Shown here piece by piece: positions 12,780-25,842 of a stretch of DNA of 64,000 nt. Each line of letters opens with the position of its first letter. Position 1 is the stretch's first letter. The DNA is taken from the NCBI RefSeq assembly GCF_003265705.1, contig NW_020312785.1:23552587-23616586 (forward strand). The letters are read 5' to 3'. Made by a program: the position numbers and the translations under genes. The DNA comes from Callorhinus ursinus (taxonomy: Eukaryota > Chordata > Mammalia > Carnivora > Otariidae). A model generated the notes under the pieces. The model worked only from the letters and a program-made list of their open reading frames with translations, did not search any database and was not told the origin of the DNA.

Positions 12780-14439
12780 AAAGAGTAATTCCAAACTTTT
12801 AAAAACATTCTAACAAAAAGGATGAATTTACAGAAAGATATCTTAACCCATCAAAGAGGAAAACTAAAATGATAACATGTAAAATAATATTCCATGAGGT
12901 ATTATCCACCTTATACCATCATCTTCTAAAGCTAAGGAATTTGATTTTTTAAATGATGCAAGCAAACATCAATTCTGCACAAAGTCAGGATTTAATCATA
13001 ACAGTTTCCTAAAGGATACATATTCACTTTAAAATTTGGCACTGAATACATCTATGAATGCTCTTCAATAATTATGTCATCTTCTACTTGTGCTTTTTTA
13101 TAGCACACAACTCTATTTTTAAAACTTAAATTATGCTTTGGTTAAGATTCTGGAAGAAAATATGCTGGTAAAAGCACTTATTTTCTTAACTACTGGAGCT
13201 TTTGAAGATTTCACAAACCTCTTAGGCTGTACCCTCAGAAACAGTACATTTTTTTTAAACAGTACATTTTTGTAAAACAAATTACACATTCTGAAGAAGT
13301 TATAGAGGATTTCAAACACCATTCAACTTTACCAACGAATACAGAAAATTGCGAACAGAAGAAGCTCTTACTGGAATAAAAAAAGTAAAGTTGTTTGTTT
13401 ACACAACATATGATGGAAGAACAAGCTTATGTAAACACAGTTGCATTCCTCTGTGTTCTGCTGGGCCACAGCAACGGGGACACCCATTCCTGGTCTTTTA
13501 ATGGTTAGAATTACTTTCAGGTTGGGTCCAAGCTTAAGCCATGTTCCCGTTTTGCAGAAACATGCACACCATAGTGTCCCTTTCTATGAAAAGCCCCCAT
13601 GGCTATCTGCGGTCCATGCTTTGTGGTTTAATTATTTCACTTCAGGAACCCACAACAGTACAAGATATTCTCTAGCATTTATTCCTATGGCACTAAGTCA
13701 TCAAGACAAAGCAAACACAAGTTTAAAGTTAAATCTGTAATGTATTCTAGAGAAAGGTCTACATCGCTACAGATCAACATTTCAGTAGTCAATATTCAGC
13801 AGACTTGAATCAGGGGTATCATAAAAAAATGTCAAAATCATAGGTTCTAGCTTATTAGATGTTTGCATTTCACATATTTTAAACTCAACTATAAATGCAA
13901 TTTATGAATGAAGAAAATGCAGCATTTGTAAAACAGCATCTTATATGTTACTGTTTGTATCTGTGTTTATTTTAGCCATTAAAAAAAAAAAACAAGTCAA
14001 GAATTTCAGAATCACAACACACATCCTTCCACTATGCTGTGATTTCAATAGGTATATTCACAACGATTCGGTTATTTCCATACAAAACAGTTTTACACTC
14101 TATCTTGTTAGAGTTATTATGAAGACTAATTATTTAGTGTTTGTACAGGACTTGCCACTTATATGGTGCATTACATCTGCAAAGAGGTATTACTGTTAGT
14201 CACTGCATAAGGAATTGCCAAATTTCTCAGCTGCCAGTACAAATGCAAAGGAGGACAAAGGATGCCATTGATGAGGGCTTCTCTAAGTGCCAGAGCCAAA
14301 GTCACACTCAGAAGTAGCTTGGCAGGGTTAAAAAAACACAGACAGAATGAGGCTATCTGAGCCATTAGGGCAAGACAGGCATGTGTTCTTTCTTTGATAA
14401 AATCCAACTTTGTATTTAGCGCCCTGCATGGAGACAGTC
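12780..14439. other. Intron, nothing firmly recognised
   Basis: No repeat family was assigned. A slightly GC-richer single-copy stretch lies at about 13430-13650 (ttctgctgggccacagcaac, tggctatctgcggtccatgc). A small duplication of acagtacattttt occurs at 13241-13253 and 13259-13271. The 99-codon frame at 13441 has no recognisable domain. Confidence 0.45.
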
Positions 14440-14597
14440 CTTGATCAAAGAATATGCTTATGTATTTACTGTCTGGCTCTTTGTACTCAAATGTCACCTC
14501 CAAGAGAACAGGGAATTTATCTTTATCACTCTAGATATCCAGTGCCCAGAACAATGCCCAAGACACAGTGGGCATTCTGTAAATGTTTACAATAGGT
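14440..14597 (+). repeat. L2 LINE 3' end
   Basis: The order caaatgtcacctccaagaga, cagggaatttatctttatca, ccagtgcccagaacaatgcc, gtgggcattctgtaaatg follows the L2 3' terminus ('agggcagggactttgtc...ccagtgcctagaacagtgcctggca...'). Confidence 0.7.
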
Positions 14598-14714
14598 ATT
14601 CAATATGAAGCACTAGGTATTCTGTATGAAACGGTACCAAAGCTGGCCTGAGTCCTACACTCGCCATGCTCAAGGTCTTGGAGAACAAACAGATAATATT
14701 CCAATAAACACAAA

Positions 14715-15540
14715 CATAAATATACAACTATAATTGTAACATGTGCCTTGAAGGGACAAGATAGGATGCCAGATGAGGAACGTGATTTAGACTGGAGGTG
14801 AGGGAACCCCGAGGAAGTCACAACTAAGCTGAAGCCTAAGAAAGGAGTAAACCTGATGCTGGGGAAATGCACTGCAGGCAGAAATAATGCAGGTTGAAGA
14901 AAAAAACTCAGTACAGTCAATGCACTTGAAAAGACTCAGACCCTGTATGGTGGGGCACGTTGGCAGCGAGGCAACACAAGGTTGGCCCGAGAGCCAGGGG
15001 TCAGGTTTGCTGTGCACAACAGCCGTGATAAAAGGTCAGCTTTTCTTTCCATTCCCATGGGAAGCACTTCAGCGGGTTTTAAGGAGAGCTGTCTCATGAT
15101 GGAATTATCATATTTAAATATTCATTATAGCCACTCTGTGAATGAAATGGAGAGGAAAATAAGAATGGAAGTGGAGAGACCAATTAGCAGACCATTGCAG
15201 TAATTAAGGGAAAAATGGTCTGGTATGATTATGATGACAATGGATTTGGTGCAAAAGGGAGAACTGAAGTGTATGTTGGAGGTAAAAATCCAAAATGACC
15301 TCTTGAGAGGCTGAAGTTGACAGAACTAAAGATGTCAACAATGATACCCAGGTTTCTGGTTTGAGTAACTGAACATACCATTTTTATTTATTTATTCTAC
15401 TTTATTTAAGATTTTGGTTTTTTAAGTAACCTCCACACCTAACGCAAGACCTGAACCCACAACCCTGAGATCAAGAGTCACATGCTCAACTGACTGAGCC
15501 AGCACGTGCCCCTGAACAAGCCATTTTTAAGGTATAAGAG
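14715..15540 (+). repeat. L2 LINE fragment, interrupted by a Can-SINE
   Basis: Shared L2 phrases are present: gaggaagtcacaactaagct, gaccaattagcagaccattg, cagtaattaagggaaaaatg, acccaggtttctggtttgag. The element is split by the Can-SINE at 15387-15512 and may continue as far as 15540. Several chance frames here come from decayed LINE sequence. Confidence 0.65.
15387..15512 (-). mobile_element. Old, short Can-SINE inserted in an L2
   Basis: The core gaacccacaaccctgagatc and gctcaactgactgagccagc is diagnostic. Imperfect repeats tgaacataccattttta and tgaacaagccattttta at about 15370-15386 and 15513-15529 look like its target-site duplication. Confidence 0.85.
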
Positions 15541-17896
15541 GATAGACAGACAATATACAAATACATCTTTCTGCAGGAAGAATAGGAAACCTCTATGTGC
15601 GTGCGTGAGTGTGGTAATTCGAGTAGAGGGATAATACAAAAACTGTTTTACTGATTAAAAAAAACTGTGGTTTCAAATTCTGTCCCTTAGTATTCAACAC
15701 AGGATTTATTTTTACCTGTTCAGATCTTTATGCTACTATATTACAAATCTGAATTGCTAACTGATAATATCCCTTGATCAGTTAATCTATATTACAATTT
15801 TTATGATGACAAATTTTAGGTTAGCTTGATGTATATTATTTCAACTGACTGAAATCGGAAACAAAACTAATATTTTTATTATATAGACATATATAAACAA
15901 ATTTATATATGCATGTACATGTGTGATATATATGACCATTAATAACTGCTATGTTGTGATGATATCCACACTTAGTAGCAAATCATGTAAAAACTCATTT
16001 GGTTATTTTGCTCACAGAATAAAACAACTCAAAACATAAGAGGGTACTTCTCAGGACTGCCATAAATTAAGCTCAATTTACCATTTAAGAGAATCAATAG
16101 AATATTAAATGTTAATTACACAATCAGAATAATAAGAGAGTTCACATTTGTCAGAAGTTTATGAAATCTCTAAAGCATAATAAAGTTCCCTGGGAAAATG
16201 CTGAGTCACCAAACTCTTAAGGATTTGTGATTCACTCATTAATTCATTCAATAAAAGTACTAGGCATTGTGTTTGGATGTGGTGACTAACAGGATAAACA
16301 AGACATAGCTGATCTCTGCTTTCAAAGCCCTTATTTCAGGGTTTTTCTCTCTCTTTTTTTCCTTCATCACAGAATGCTTTGTTCAGTTGAAACATTAGAC
16401 AAAAGTTTAATATGCAAAACAGATAAAGGGGATCTGGTTTCATTTCCCCATCTGGGGCTGTCCTGCAGAAGAATTCAGGTCTAGTGTTAAACTGGTATCT
16501 GAGTGATTAAATACATTTCCTTAGCTCCTGTACTGATATTGTATGCAGTGAGTAAGTGATTAAATATAGGATTCGGACCTGGATTCAGTTGGATACCAAA
16601 GCCTGCATTTTTAACCCAAAATGGCGACTGCCCTTCTAGAAGAGGGATACTCAGACCTGAGTTCTTCTCCTTGGTGGTGGATAAGAGAACTCCACTTTGG
16701 TGCCATTTCAAAATACATCCAGTCTTCCCCGTCACACTGAAGTGAAATGTGGAGATGTTTCTCATCCCTCGCATTTAAAATAATGCCTTAAAATAGGCCT
16801 ATGTTACTATAGCTTATAAAATCAGAACTTCATATAGCCTAAGAACAAACTCCCCCATTTCCACCCCACCCCCAATTACGAATCAAGACTCAAAGTCCCG
16901 GAGCTAAAAGGACTCAGGGTTGTACTGTGAGTTAGTGGATACGGTAGGACTAGATCTTGAGACAACTATTTTCATAAAGACACATTTTTTTTAAAGTGCC
17001 TGAAAAAGACTGGAATGTTTTCTAATTAAAATATTTGCTGGGAAACAAAGGTGATTATAAAAAACAAAAACAAAAAACCAGGTGTTTCTTTACCCTCAAG
17101 CCCAAGATGGCAGCAGCTTAAACAGAAGAGTTCAAAAGGAGTTTTCACATTTTATGGAGAGTCTAATGGTTAACAGTCTCGAGGGAGAAAAATCCTCACC
17201 CACACACAAAACTATTCTCACTAACGTATCTTTGTGCAGCATAATTAAGATTGCCAATTATAACATCATCCCCCCCAAATGAAAGGAATAGTGATAGGAA
17301 AAAACTAAGTCTAAATAGCACACACAGAGACACAGCAACTGAACAAAAAGGGTCTTTAATTGGTGACAATCTGCTCCAAATCACTGTGACTATTTCTCAA
17401 CATAATACCTTTTAGATCTGTTAATTCCTTGTATCTTCCCCATCACAGGCTGTCTGGGGGCTTCAGAATAATAATGCCAAGTATCTAACAAAGCTTTCAA
17501 TCTCCAAGGAACATAACAAATATGCAGGTGTGTAGCTGTGTGAGCTGCCTTTCCTAACAAACTATATAGCCCTTGGGAGAGTTCAATCAGCCTTCGGCTC
17601 CTTGGCAAAGTTTAAGACCTCCTTTTGCTGATAACTGGAGTCACGCTAAAAAAACCCTGATTAAAGGTTAATAGACATTCAATTAGTAGAAAAGCAAATC
17701 ATTTTATAACTTCTGTTAAGAATGCTAGCTTTACCCGTTACACCTACTGTTTTATGAAATATAAAATTTATGCTTATAGAAGTAATAGAAGTGGGTGAAA
17801 AAATATTGAACACGATAAAAATAATTCAAAAAATAATGCTCTATCAAAATAAAAATCTCAAATTACGAATCATTACTATATGTTATTTGTGTATGT
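15541..17896. other. Intron, few recognisable elements
   Basis: AT-rich sequence containing a short L2 tip at about 16218-16340. A moderately GC-richer unique stretch lies at about 16430-16780, with an A/C-rich run at 17059-17077. No gene is supported; the 95-codon minus frame at 16487-16774 lacks any known motif. Confidence 0.45.
16218..16340 (-). repeat. L2 LINE 3' tip
   Basis: The complement of the L2 end: cattaattcattcaataaaa, taggcattgtgtttggatgt, and gataaacaagacatagctga with a 'ctgctttcaaagccctta' ending, matching '...tattgagcacctactatgtg...aaca(a)gaca...ccctgccctca'. Confidence 0.6.
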
Positions 17897-17908
17897 GGTC
17901 CTATTTTT

Positions 17909-18093
17909 TAAAGATTTTATTTATTTACTTATTTGAGAGAGAGAGAGCACAAGGGGGGAAGAGCAGATGGAGAGGGAGAAGCAGGCTCCCCACTGAGCAG
18001 GGAGCCTGATGGCAGGGGCTGGATCCCACGACCCAGGGATCATGACCTGAGCTGAAGGCAGACGCTTAACCCACTGAGCCACCCAGGCGCCCC
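17909..18093 (-). mobile_element. Young Can-SINE
   Basis: Near-complete. Its minus-sense head is ggggcgcctgggtggctcag. The exact 12-bp duplication ggtcctattttt lies at 17897-17908 and 18094-18105. Confidence 0.96.
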
Positions 18094-18105
18094 GGTCCTA
18101 TTTTT

Positions 18106-20480
18106 ACATCAGATAATGGAAATGGAAACTGTTTATAATGGAAGTTGAGTCTGTGCTAGGAAAGGTCCATGTTCCATGGCTCTTACCCTGAACCCAGTAT
18201 AAGTCTCAGGTGAGTTTACTGTATGCAAAACACCTGCAGTCAACAGTCCAGGAGACTAACCCAAGTCCTGGAGAGCTAGGAGGGCAATAAGCCAGTGAAG
18301 CAATTAGAAACTCTGGCCAAAGATGCCTCGCAAATGTCCTAGTCCAGAACAGCTAAAGATTGCCTTGTAATTCCTTTTATAAGATCATAACTCTTTTAGA
18401 TATTAAGAAACATTTCACGTGTTGTCAGCTTACTGTACCGGAGAAGGCCAATTCATTGGTCCTCACAAACCCTTTGACTGGTGTCCCCTCCAATAATTTA
18501 AAAGACCATGTCCTCTTCTCAGACTTCAAAACTGATATTTGAAAGTTTAAGTGGTTGCAGTATTTAAAATTTCTGGCTTATCATAAACATGAAATTCAAA
18601 AGAAAACTGTTCTTGCCTCTTTTAAGGACATCTGATGAATAAAGACCCACATGAGCTGATGCCCACCAGGGTCCACTGAAATACACATAAATATATAAAT
18701 ACACGTTTTAAGTTGTAAGTTTTACATTCTTCATTATTAAATCTCTTTGAATTTGCATCTCTATTCTAATTCCTATGCAGTTTTATGCTCATGCAATACA
18801 CTTTTATCCTTGAAAGATTTATTGTTGCTCCTTCCTGATCAGTCTATCCTAGTACTCAGCTTTGAAATCAGGCAGTGTGGCACTAGTCCTGTGTTTGCTG
18901 CCAGGGAGCTTTCTCCACCTCTGCGGGTGTACCACAGAAGGATTCTGGATGTCTGAACAGCATGGTTTTCTGTTTATAAAGTGCAAGAAGGGCAAATAGG
19001 AAAGGCAAGGGATTCCACAGTGAGGACATTTCTGGCATTATCAGTTTTAGGAATGCTACATAGAGGGAGTGAGAATTTAGAAAATACAAAATCACTGTGC
19101 CCCCATACACTTTTAAAATGTACAGGTATTCTGGCTGGAAGACCAGTGCCCTAAATAAAGCCCCCACTCCCACTTAATCCAGTCATCAGCTTTGAAGAAT
19201 TTAGCAACTCATCTCTATTCCTCTTGGAGCCATGCCCTAAAGGGCCAGCATGCATAGGACCTCAGAAATGAACACGAATTAACTTCTCTGAGGAAAATTT
19301 TGGAAGTTTATGAAATTTGTCATGAATTTGAGCTGGTGCTTCTGGGTTTCATGTTTATGACTGTAAAATTTAAAGAAAAACAAGCTAAATGCTATTATTT
19401 ACTGAGTTCAGTAAATGATCTAAGGTCGAAGAGATCAAAGTACAATCTCAAATGATCAATAGTCAAAATGGAATCAAACACACACTCCATCTTATGGGTA
19501 AAGAGAGCCAAATGCTTCCTCTGGAGAGTTTAAGAAAGACCTCTGCTTATAATGAGGAACAAATGGTTCTCGGAACCAGGTTAGCTGCCTGGTCTTTGAA
19601 AATATCCTAAACCCACTTAAAGAACTATAAAGTCATTAGGAACTTTAAGGAACTCAAATAAAAACAAAGAATCCTCTGAGTTCCTCTGACAAGCACTGGC
19701 TTACTGTTCCTTAACATATCCCAGTTGGAACAGCAACGTTTCTTATAAATTAAACAAATGCACAAGATTTTGTTTTTCCACAAGGAGCAGCTACAACTTC
19801 TGCTTTTTAAACTGTTTTTTAATCTTTTTATTTCCAAGTGCTGACTGTTGTTATTATATTTATTGAACCAAGTAGTTTATAACTAGCCAATAAAATCTCT
19901 GAGTATCATAAAACTTTTGTCAGTATTTTAAATATGTTGATAAACCTGTTCTCTAAATGTTTGCTAGACTTCACACATACAAGTACCCTGTCAACATCAA
20001 CACTTCTTTATGAGTTGCAATACAAACCAGACCAAAAATGACAACTTCAGCTATCAATTTTTAAGTTTGTATACTTTCTCAACTCTTGGAAGGACATACA
20101 AAAACTGGTTGATATTTGTGGTGTATAACCTTCTAACTTGCAATTAATGATTTTTCATTTTGACAAAGGAAGGCATTCTCAGAGACATTACAATTTAAAA
20201 TACTCATTAAAGTTTGATTTCTAAACTCAATATAACTTCCTATGGACAAAAATAAGTATTTTTTCACATTGTAGTCAGGATTTTTAGAGTAAGCTGGATG
20301 CTAAGTTAATCTGATGTTTCTATCCTTAATTGTGTGGATTTAATCTCAAAGAGCTCAATTTCATAAATATACTCTCATACCTGAAATTTACATTTATTAT
20401 TAAAATGGGAATATTTACTTTATAAATAATAATTCAGGAATATATTTTCCTGCTGAAGAAATCATAAAACATTTTTTTCT
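18106..20480. other. Intron, nothing firmly recognised
   Basis: No element could be assigned over about 2.4 kb. The 96-codon minus frame at 18883-19173 shows no signal peptide, domain or codon bias that would support a gene. Confidence 0.45.
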
Positions 20481-20682
20481 GGGGCACCTGGGTGGCTCAG
20501 TCGTTAAGTGTCTGCCTTTGGCTCAGGTTCTGATCCCAGAGCCCGGGGATTGAGCCCCACATCAGGCTCCCTGCTCTGCGGGAAGCCTGCTTCTCCCGCT
20601 CCCACTCCCCCTGTTTGTGTTCTCTCTCTCGCTGTCTCTTACTCTCTGTGCCAAATAAATAAATAAAATCTTAAAAAAAAAA
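20481..20682 (+). mobile_element. Young Can-SINE
   Basis: The head ggggcacctgggtggctcag, a middle with gagccccacatcaggctccc, a CT-rich zone, and the tail AAATAAATAAATAAAATCTT followed by poly-A. No clear target-site duplication was found by eye. Confidence 0.93.
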
Positions 20683-21781
20683 ATTCCCTAGGTCTAAAAA
20701 TGTCTTCTTGACTCTTTTTATAAATATCTTTGGGAAAGTAAATAATGGGCCCACTTTAAGTGCGTGATTATTTTTAATTGACAATGACCTATGATGTAGC
20801 AGAGATGAAGTCCTGAACTTACAGGCATCATGGAGCAATCCCATGGTCTTAATGAGAAAAAAAAAATCATATAAAGGATTATTAGTTAAAAAAAAGGCAT
20901 GACAAAACATCAAATGCCCCTTTGACCTAAATACTAAAAGGCAAGAAATACTGAAATTAAAAACACATTGTTGCTCTTACTCTGGATCATATTTCTACTT
21001 GCTATTTTGTTTTTGTTTAACCATTTAAGTTCACTGTTTCAAAAAAGAAATTTATGTGAACATATAATAATCTGAGATACATGTCACTTGATGTAATGAT
21101 GTCACAAAACAAATGATGTAGTAGCATTGCTTAATCACACATTTCTCAAGTTATTTTTTCTTTTGTCCTCCAAGATCAGAGCTAGAGAAAATTTTTGCTT
21201 GTGTTATGCATACCGATTTCCTCTTTAACTTTCAAAAAAATAAAAGGTTTTCATATGACGAAAAATCAACTATGTTTAATTTTTTCTGATTGAAAGTACA
21301 ACATTTTAAGAATTACTAACTTTACTGTCTTTACTAATCAAACTATTTATGCTGTTGAAACATTTAAGTAACAAAAATAACACGATTTCTCTTTGCTTAG
21401 AAACAAAAGAATTAAAGGAAAGGCATTTACAGCTTCATGACCAGGAAAGGAAAGACCACAACCAGTAATTATACGATGTTCTAGGATTTGAGGGGATCAC
21501 AGACATGTTGAAAAAGTCATTAAATATGGAAGAGAATATGAAATAAGCACCATACTACATGATAAGTGGCACAAAAGACAGGCATTTTACTCCCAAGCAG
21601 TATAAATAATTGACAGCTCCTACAATCATAATTAATTGATCTAAGTAATACTTGAAGGAAACATTACCACATTCCTAACAAGGATAAGAGCTAGCAATAA
21701 GTCAAGGTTGGCAATTAAAATAGCCTAGATGGCATTACATGGTCATATAAATTCAGGGTTGCTAGCAAAATAAATAAAAAT
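20683..21781. other. AT-rich intron, nothing recognised
   Basis: No repeat, RNA or gene signal. The 80-codon minus frame here is AT-rich and phenylalanine-rich chance sequence. Confidence 0.45.
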
Positions 21782-21791
21782 AAAGACGGAA

Positions 21792-21963
21792 TGGGTGGCT
21801 CAGTCCTTAAGCATCTGCCTTCGGCTCTGGTCATGATCCCAGGGTCCTGGGTTGGAGCCCCATATCGGGCTCCCTGCTCAGCTGGAGGCCTGCTTCTCCC
21901 TCTCCCACTCCCCCTGCTTGTGCTCCCTCTCTCTGTCAAATAAATAAATAAAATCTTAAAAAA
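21792..21963 (+). mobile_element. Can-SINE, 5' truncated by a few bases
   Basis: It begins at tgggtggctcagtccttaag, lacking the first bases of the head, and ends with AAATAAATAAAATCTT and poly-A. Near-identical repeats aaagacggaa (21782-21791) and aaagacagaa (21964-21973) flank it. Confidence 0.92.
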
Positions 21964-22242
21964 AAAGACAGAAGAAACCAAATTAATAAATGCATTTCTA
22001 GTAGGTTTCTTTTGGAAACCTAATGGCTAGAAAATGAACCACTGGAAACATTTATAGCAAGTAACATAGGGCCTCCATACTCTGAAGCCGTCCTTAATAT
22101 TTTAATCCATGAACCCTGCCTCTAATATAAGTAATTTGAAATATGTGATACTTTATTTCCTTTATTATCAAAAAAATCTGTACCTTAATCTTCCAGATTA
22201 TAATCAAAATGTAAACATATTTTGAAACAACTGTAACTTTTA

Positions 22243-22348
22243 TTTCTTTTTTAAGTAATCTCTATGCCCAGCATGGGGGTTGGACTCACAATCCCCGAAA
22301 TCAAAGGGTGCATACACTACCGACTGAGCGAGCCAGGCATCCGGAAGG
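22243..22348 (-). mobile_element. Old, short Can-SINE
   Basis: The core gggttggactcacaatcccc and ctaccgactgagcgagccag, with an exact 14-bp duplication aactgtaactttta at 22229-22242 and 22349-22362. The duplication is well preserved although the body is diverged. Confidence 0.92.
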
Positions 22349-22362
22349 AACTGTAACTTTTA

Positions 22363-22810
22363 GCTAATCATGTTCGCATAACTTCATCCCGTGAGCTGTG
22401 ATAATACGTGCCTACAAACAGATGTGACAGAATCACACTATTTTCTCTTCATCCACTAACCCTACATCACTGATCTCCAGCCTTTTTATTTATTCATATT
22501 TATTTTATTTCAGTGAGCAAACACTTGAGTTCCTACTATGTGGGAACCCTTTAAAGATGAAGTCTCTATCTATGATTCTGTCAACGCTGAAACCACCTGC
22601 AAAACTTTAGTCCCCCTAGAATCCTCAGCCTACCTTCCTTCCCACACCCTCTTCAGCTCCCACATTTCCCCCTGGCAACACCATTTCCACTCCTTCCTTA
22701 GACCTCAAAGGCTGGAACTCCATACACAAAGGAATTTAAAACCCGCAGAGATAGTGTGAGCAGTTTAATCAATTAAGGCTAGAATGTGAAGTAAAATGTT
22801 TTTAAACTTT
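22363..22810. other. Intron, nothing firmly recognised
   Basis: A pyrimidine-rich stretch at about 22600-22720 resembles L2 coding-region remnants but no diagnostic phrase is clear. Confidence 0.4.
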
Positions 22811-22909
22811 TTTTTCTTTTAAGTCATCCCTATGCCCAGTGTGGGGCTCGAACTCACAACCCCGAGATCAACAGTCACATGCTCTATCAACAGAGCCATC
22901 CAGGCACCC
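22811..22909 (-). mobile_element. Old, short Can-SINE
   Basis: Core phrases ggggctcgaactcacaaccc and catgctctatcaacagagcc, with a poly-T left end (poly-A in SINE sense). The flanking duplication is not clear. Confidence 0.85.
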
Positions 22910-23040
22910 TTCAGTTTTATAGCACGTGGGTATAAGAGATTATTATGTGTTAAAGCACCTAATTTTAGTTAGGAACTGCAACTAGAAGCTGACTGGGATG
23001 TGGATTTCCTTTTCTTTCTTTCTTTTTTTTCCTCTTTGGA

Positions 23041-23300
23041 ATTCTTTTTTTTTCTTTAATTCTTTATTTTTTTATCGAATATATTTGACATATAACATTG
23101 TATAAATTTAAGGTGTAACATATGTTCCTTTGATATATTTCTATATTTTTCTATATTGTAGTACGATTGCCATTGCAGCAAGGAGGCAGACTTCTTCCAG
23201 TTCCACATAGGTAATACCATATAGTACTTGTCTTTTTCTCCTGACTTGTTCTCCCTTAGCATAATGTACTCAAGATCCATTCATATTGTCACAAATGAAT
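23041..23300 (-). mobile_element. Old L1 3' fragment
   Basis: The minus strand reads caatatgaatggatcttgag, acattatgctaagggagaac, acaagtactatatggtatta and acctatgtggaactggaag. This is the conserved sequence after the L1 ORF2 stop in mammalian L1M families. The T-rich left side is the tail. It is diverged and has no recognisable duplication. Confidence 0.75.
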
Positions 23301-23519
23301 GTGGGTTTTCAAAAGATAACTGTGCTTCATCTTAAAAGTAAAGGAAAAATTTTAATAGATTTTCAGTCTAATTCAGCAGAGAAGCATTTAGTCATATGTT
23401 CTAAAGTTTTATACTTTGGAGGCATAAAGGATAAGCAGCCCAATCTATATCCTATGATCTAATTTTATATGCTTATTATTTTGAATAATAGCATTTTTAG
23501 TTAAAAGGAACATAGAGTT

Positions 23520-23702
23520 TTGTTTTTTTGTTTTTTTGCAAGAGAGTGCAAGTGGGGTATGGGGGTGTGGGGAGGGGTAGAGGGAGAGGGAGAGACTCTT
23601 AAGCAGAGCCCCATGCAGGGCTCGATCTCATGACCCTGAGATCATGACCTCAGCTGAAATTGGGAGTCAGGTGCTTCACCGACTGAGTCATCCAGGTGCC
23701 CC
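23520..23702 (-). mobile_element. Can-SINE, older copy
   Basis: Minus-sense head ggggcacctggatgactcag; the complementary middle is gggctcgatctcatgaccct, followed by a purine-rich zone and T-runs. The tail has decayed. Confidence 0.85.
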
Positions 23703-23724
23703 AAGAACTTAAGAGATCTTTTCA

Positions 23725-23800
23725 GTCCAAGTGTCCTTCATTTTATAGATGGTAAAACTGAGTTCATCAAAGTTAAGTAATTTGTTTAATGCTATAATAA
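23725..23800 (-). repeat. Short MIR fragment
   Basis: cattttatagatggtaaaac, tgagttcatcaaagttaagt and aatttgtttaatgct follow the MIR complement 'attttacagatgaggaaactgaggc...ttaagtaacttgccca'. Confidence 0.45.
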
Positions 23801-25829
23801 CCCAAACAGGTTAAGAAAGTCCATTGCTTTCCAATCAGATTATTGTTATCCACTGACAACTAGAACAGAATCCAGAGATAACAAAAAGTTTTCAATTAAT
23901 TATTTTTTTTTTATTTGAGATGGAATTGAGAGTATTTCTAAGCAGCTCCAACTAGGGCTTTCATGGGAAGTCCTTGGCAAGTACAAGATTTGCTCAAGGT
24001 GGTTCCCTGGGGAGGAGTTGCTTATTTCATAGTTTTCCCTGTAGGTCAGCCCCAGAAATCCAACACTTAGAAGATAATTATATTAATATATTAAGTAATA
24101 TTACTGTATTAAGCATTAACCACATGAGGAAATTAACTAAACCCATTCCTGTATCAGCCACTTAAATTTGATACTATATCTGTTAGTTTACTTTCAGTTT
24201 TAAAAACCTTTCAAGCTTAGAAATTTCATTCTCAGGCTCATGAATTTAGGTTGAAGACACTGTCATCATAATCTCTACCTGTCACAGAGACATAAGCCCT
24301 CTACTTATAAAATAAATGGTTCATTCTGTCATCATGACAGTTATAAAAATGACAGCTCTCTTACAACTGAATACTAACTGTAGTTTAATAGGAAAATGTA
24401 CAAAAAAATAATTTCATGGTTTGGGTGATTTTTTTTTTTTAAGGAAACGACTTAATATACCAGGAAAGTGTAGTTGTAATTTGATTGGAAACTTAACAGG
24501 GCATCACTGAATCAATGTATGTTTCAGATTTTTTTTCAAATGTGAATTTTGGACCTGTGGTTTTATGGTTATTATTATTATTATTATTTTTAATTAGGAT
24601 ACTACGTGGTTAAAAAAGAGCACTTCCCCTTTAATTTTCATGATATTTTCAGACTTTTCTTCAAGGTCTGCGCATATAGATCACAATAGGATATGGCTGT
24701 TGCCAAGTCTTGCAGGGAAGGCAAATGACTCTTTCATTTGGAAGTGAGTCCAGTCTAAAGTTTTGGTTAAATGTGAAAGAGAGGACTAATCCTAAAATGT
24801 TAGTTCATTTGTAAATGAAACTTCACGGGGTGGGGGGCGCTAAACTGATAATTTTAAAAATCATTTTTTAAATTCGGAAATATTAAATTTGTTATGAAAC
24901 TAATTTGCATTTGATAAGAAAGTACTTATAATTCGACATTATAGCGATCTCAGTTGTTTTACTAACAAAGTTACCCTAAACTTAAAAAAAAATTAACTTA
25001 AAAAAAGCCACTTCCTGAAGATAATCATTTTACAAAGGGAAAGCACAAGATGAAAAGTATCTTAAATAGTCCTCATAAAGGAAAGAGAAAATAAAGTATA
25101 TTTTTAGTTATAGTAAGCATTAATATCTATCACAGTATCACACTGATAAGGTACTCATTGGAAATGTTCTATAGTGTAAGATAAATACATGAGCAAGCCA
25201 AGGAGATACAGTCTCATTTTATCATGTATTTTAATAGAGGGCAAAGCTAGTTAAACAGATGGCACTCAGGATTTCTCAATGAATTCAGCATCTGTGTGTA
25301 CATGTTGCATAAACGCCAATTAAAAAGTGTCCGAGTAAATTTACATCCCTCGCTGATAGAAAGCAAGCCAATCTTGCTGGCTCAGGATCAAGGTTAAACT
25401 TAATCATCTGCTGAACTTGCAGCAAGTTGCTCTCAAATTGTACAAAAATTCCCAGTGAAATAATAAAAACAGAACTCCTATTGATTTGTATTTATTTACA
25501 TTCATAACTCATTTCTAAAGCCTTGGGCTAGAGCTCAAAGGGAAAAAAGTTACTATTTGTATGACTTGGCCAACTACACTTTTAACCACATTTCCAACAA
25601 ATACCTCTTTGATTAAAATGCCTGCCTGAATAAATTTTCCTAACCTCCTCCTTGCAACTTCCTAGTTGAGATAATTTTGTTTAAAAATTATCCCTTCAAA
25701 ACGATCTTGAACAAAGGAAAAAGGCAAGTAGCAGTCAGTCTATCATTTATATAGGAAAGATCAGTCTTTGCTTCAGAGTGACATGCAGCCATGAAATTAT
25801 TTGAAATAATAATATAAAAATGGCTTCCT
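23801..25829. other. AT-rich intron without recognisable repeats
   Basis: This block of about 2 kb carries no SINE, LINE or LTR that I can recognise. It has an (ATT)n run at 24570-24590. The 25270-25700 part has balanced composition and homeodomain-like TAAT/ATTA words and is proposed below as a candidate conserved element. Confidence 0.5.
24570..24590. repeat. (ATT)n microsatellite
   Basis: Six to seven ATT units in an AT-rich setting. Confidence 0.85.
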
Positions 25830-25842
25830 TTGACATCTTTTT

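Noticed and set aside
13441..13740. 99-codon frame in a GC-richer stretch
   Set aside because: No family resemblance, no splice-site support, and the strand is opposite to ROBO1. It could be conserved non-coding DNA but nothing specific supports that.
14171..15203. Several overlapping frames of 61-110 codons on both strands
   Set aside because: They coincide with decayed L2 sequence, overlap each other in many phases, and carry no recognisable motif.
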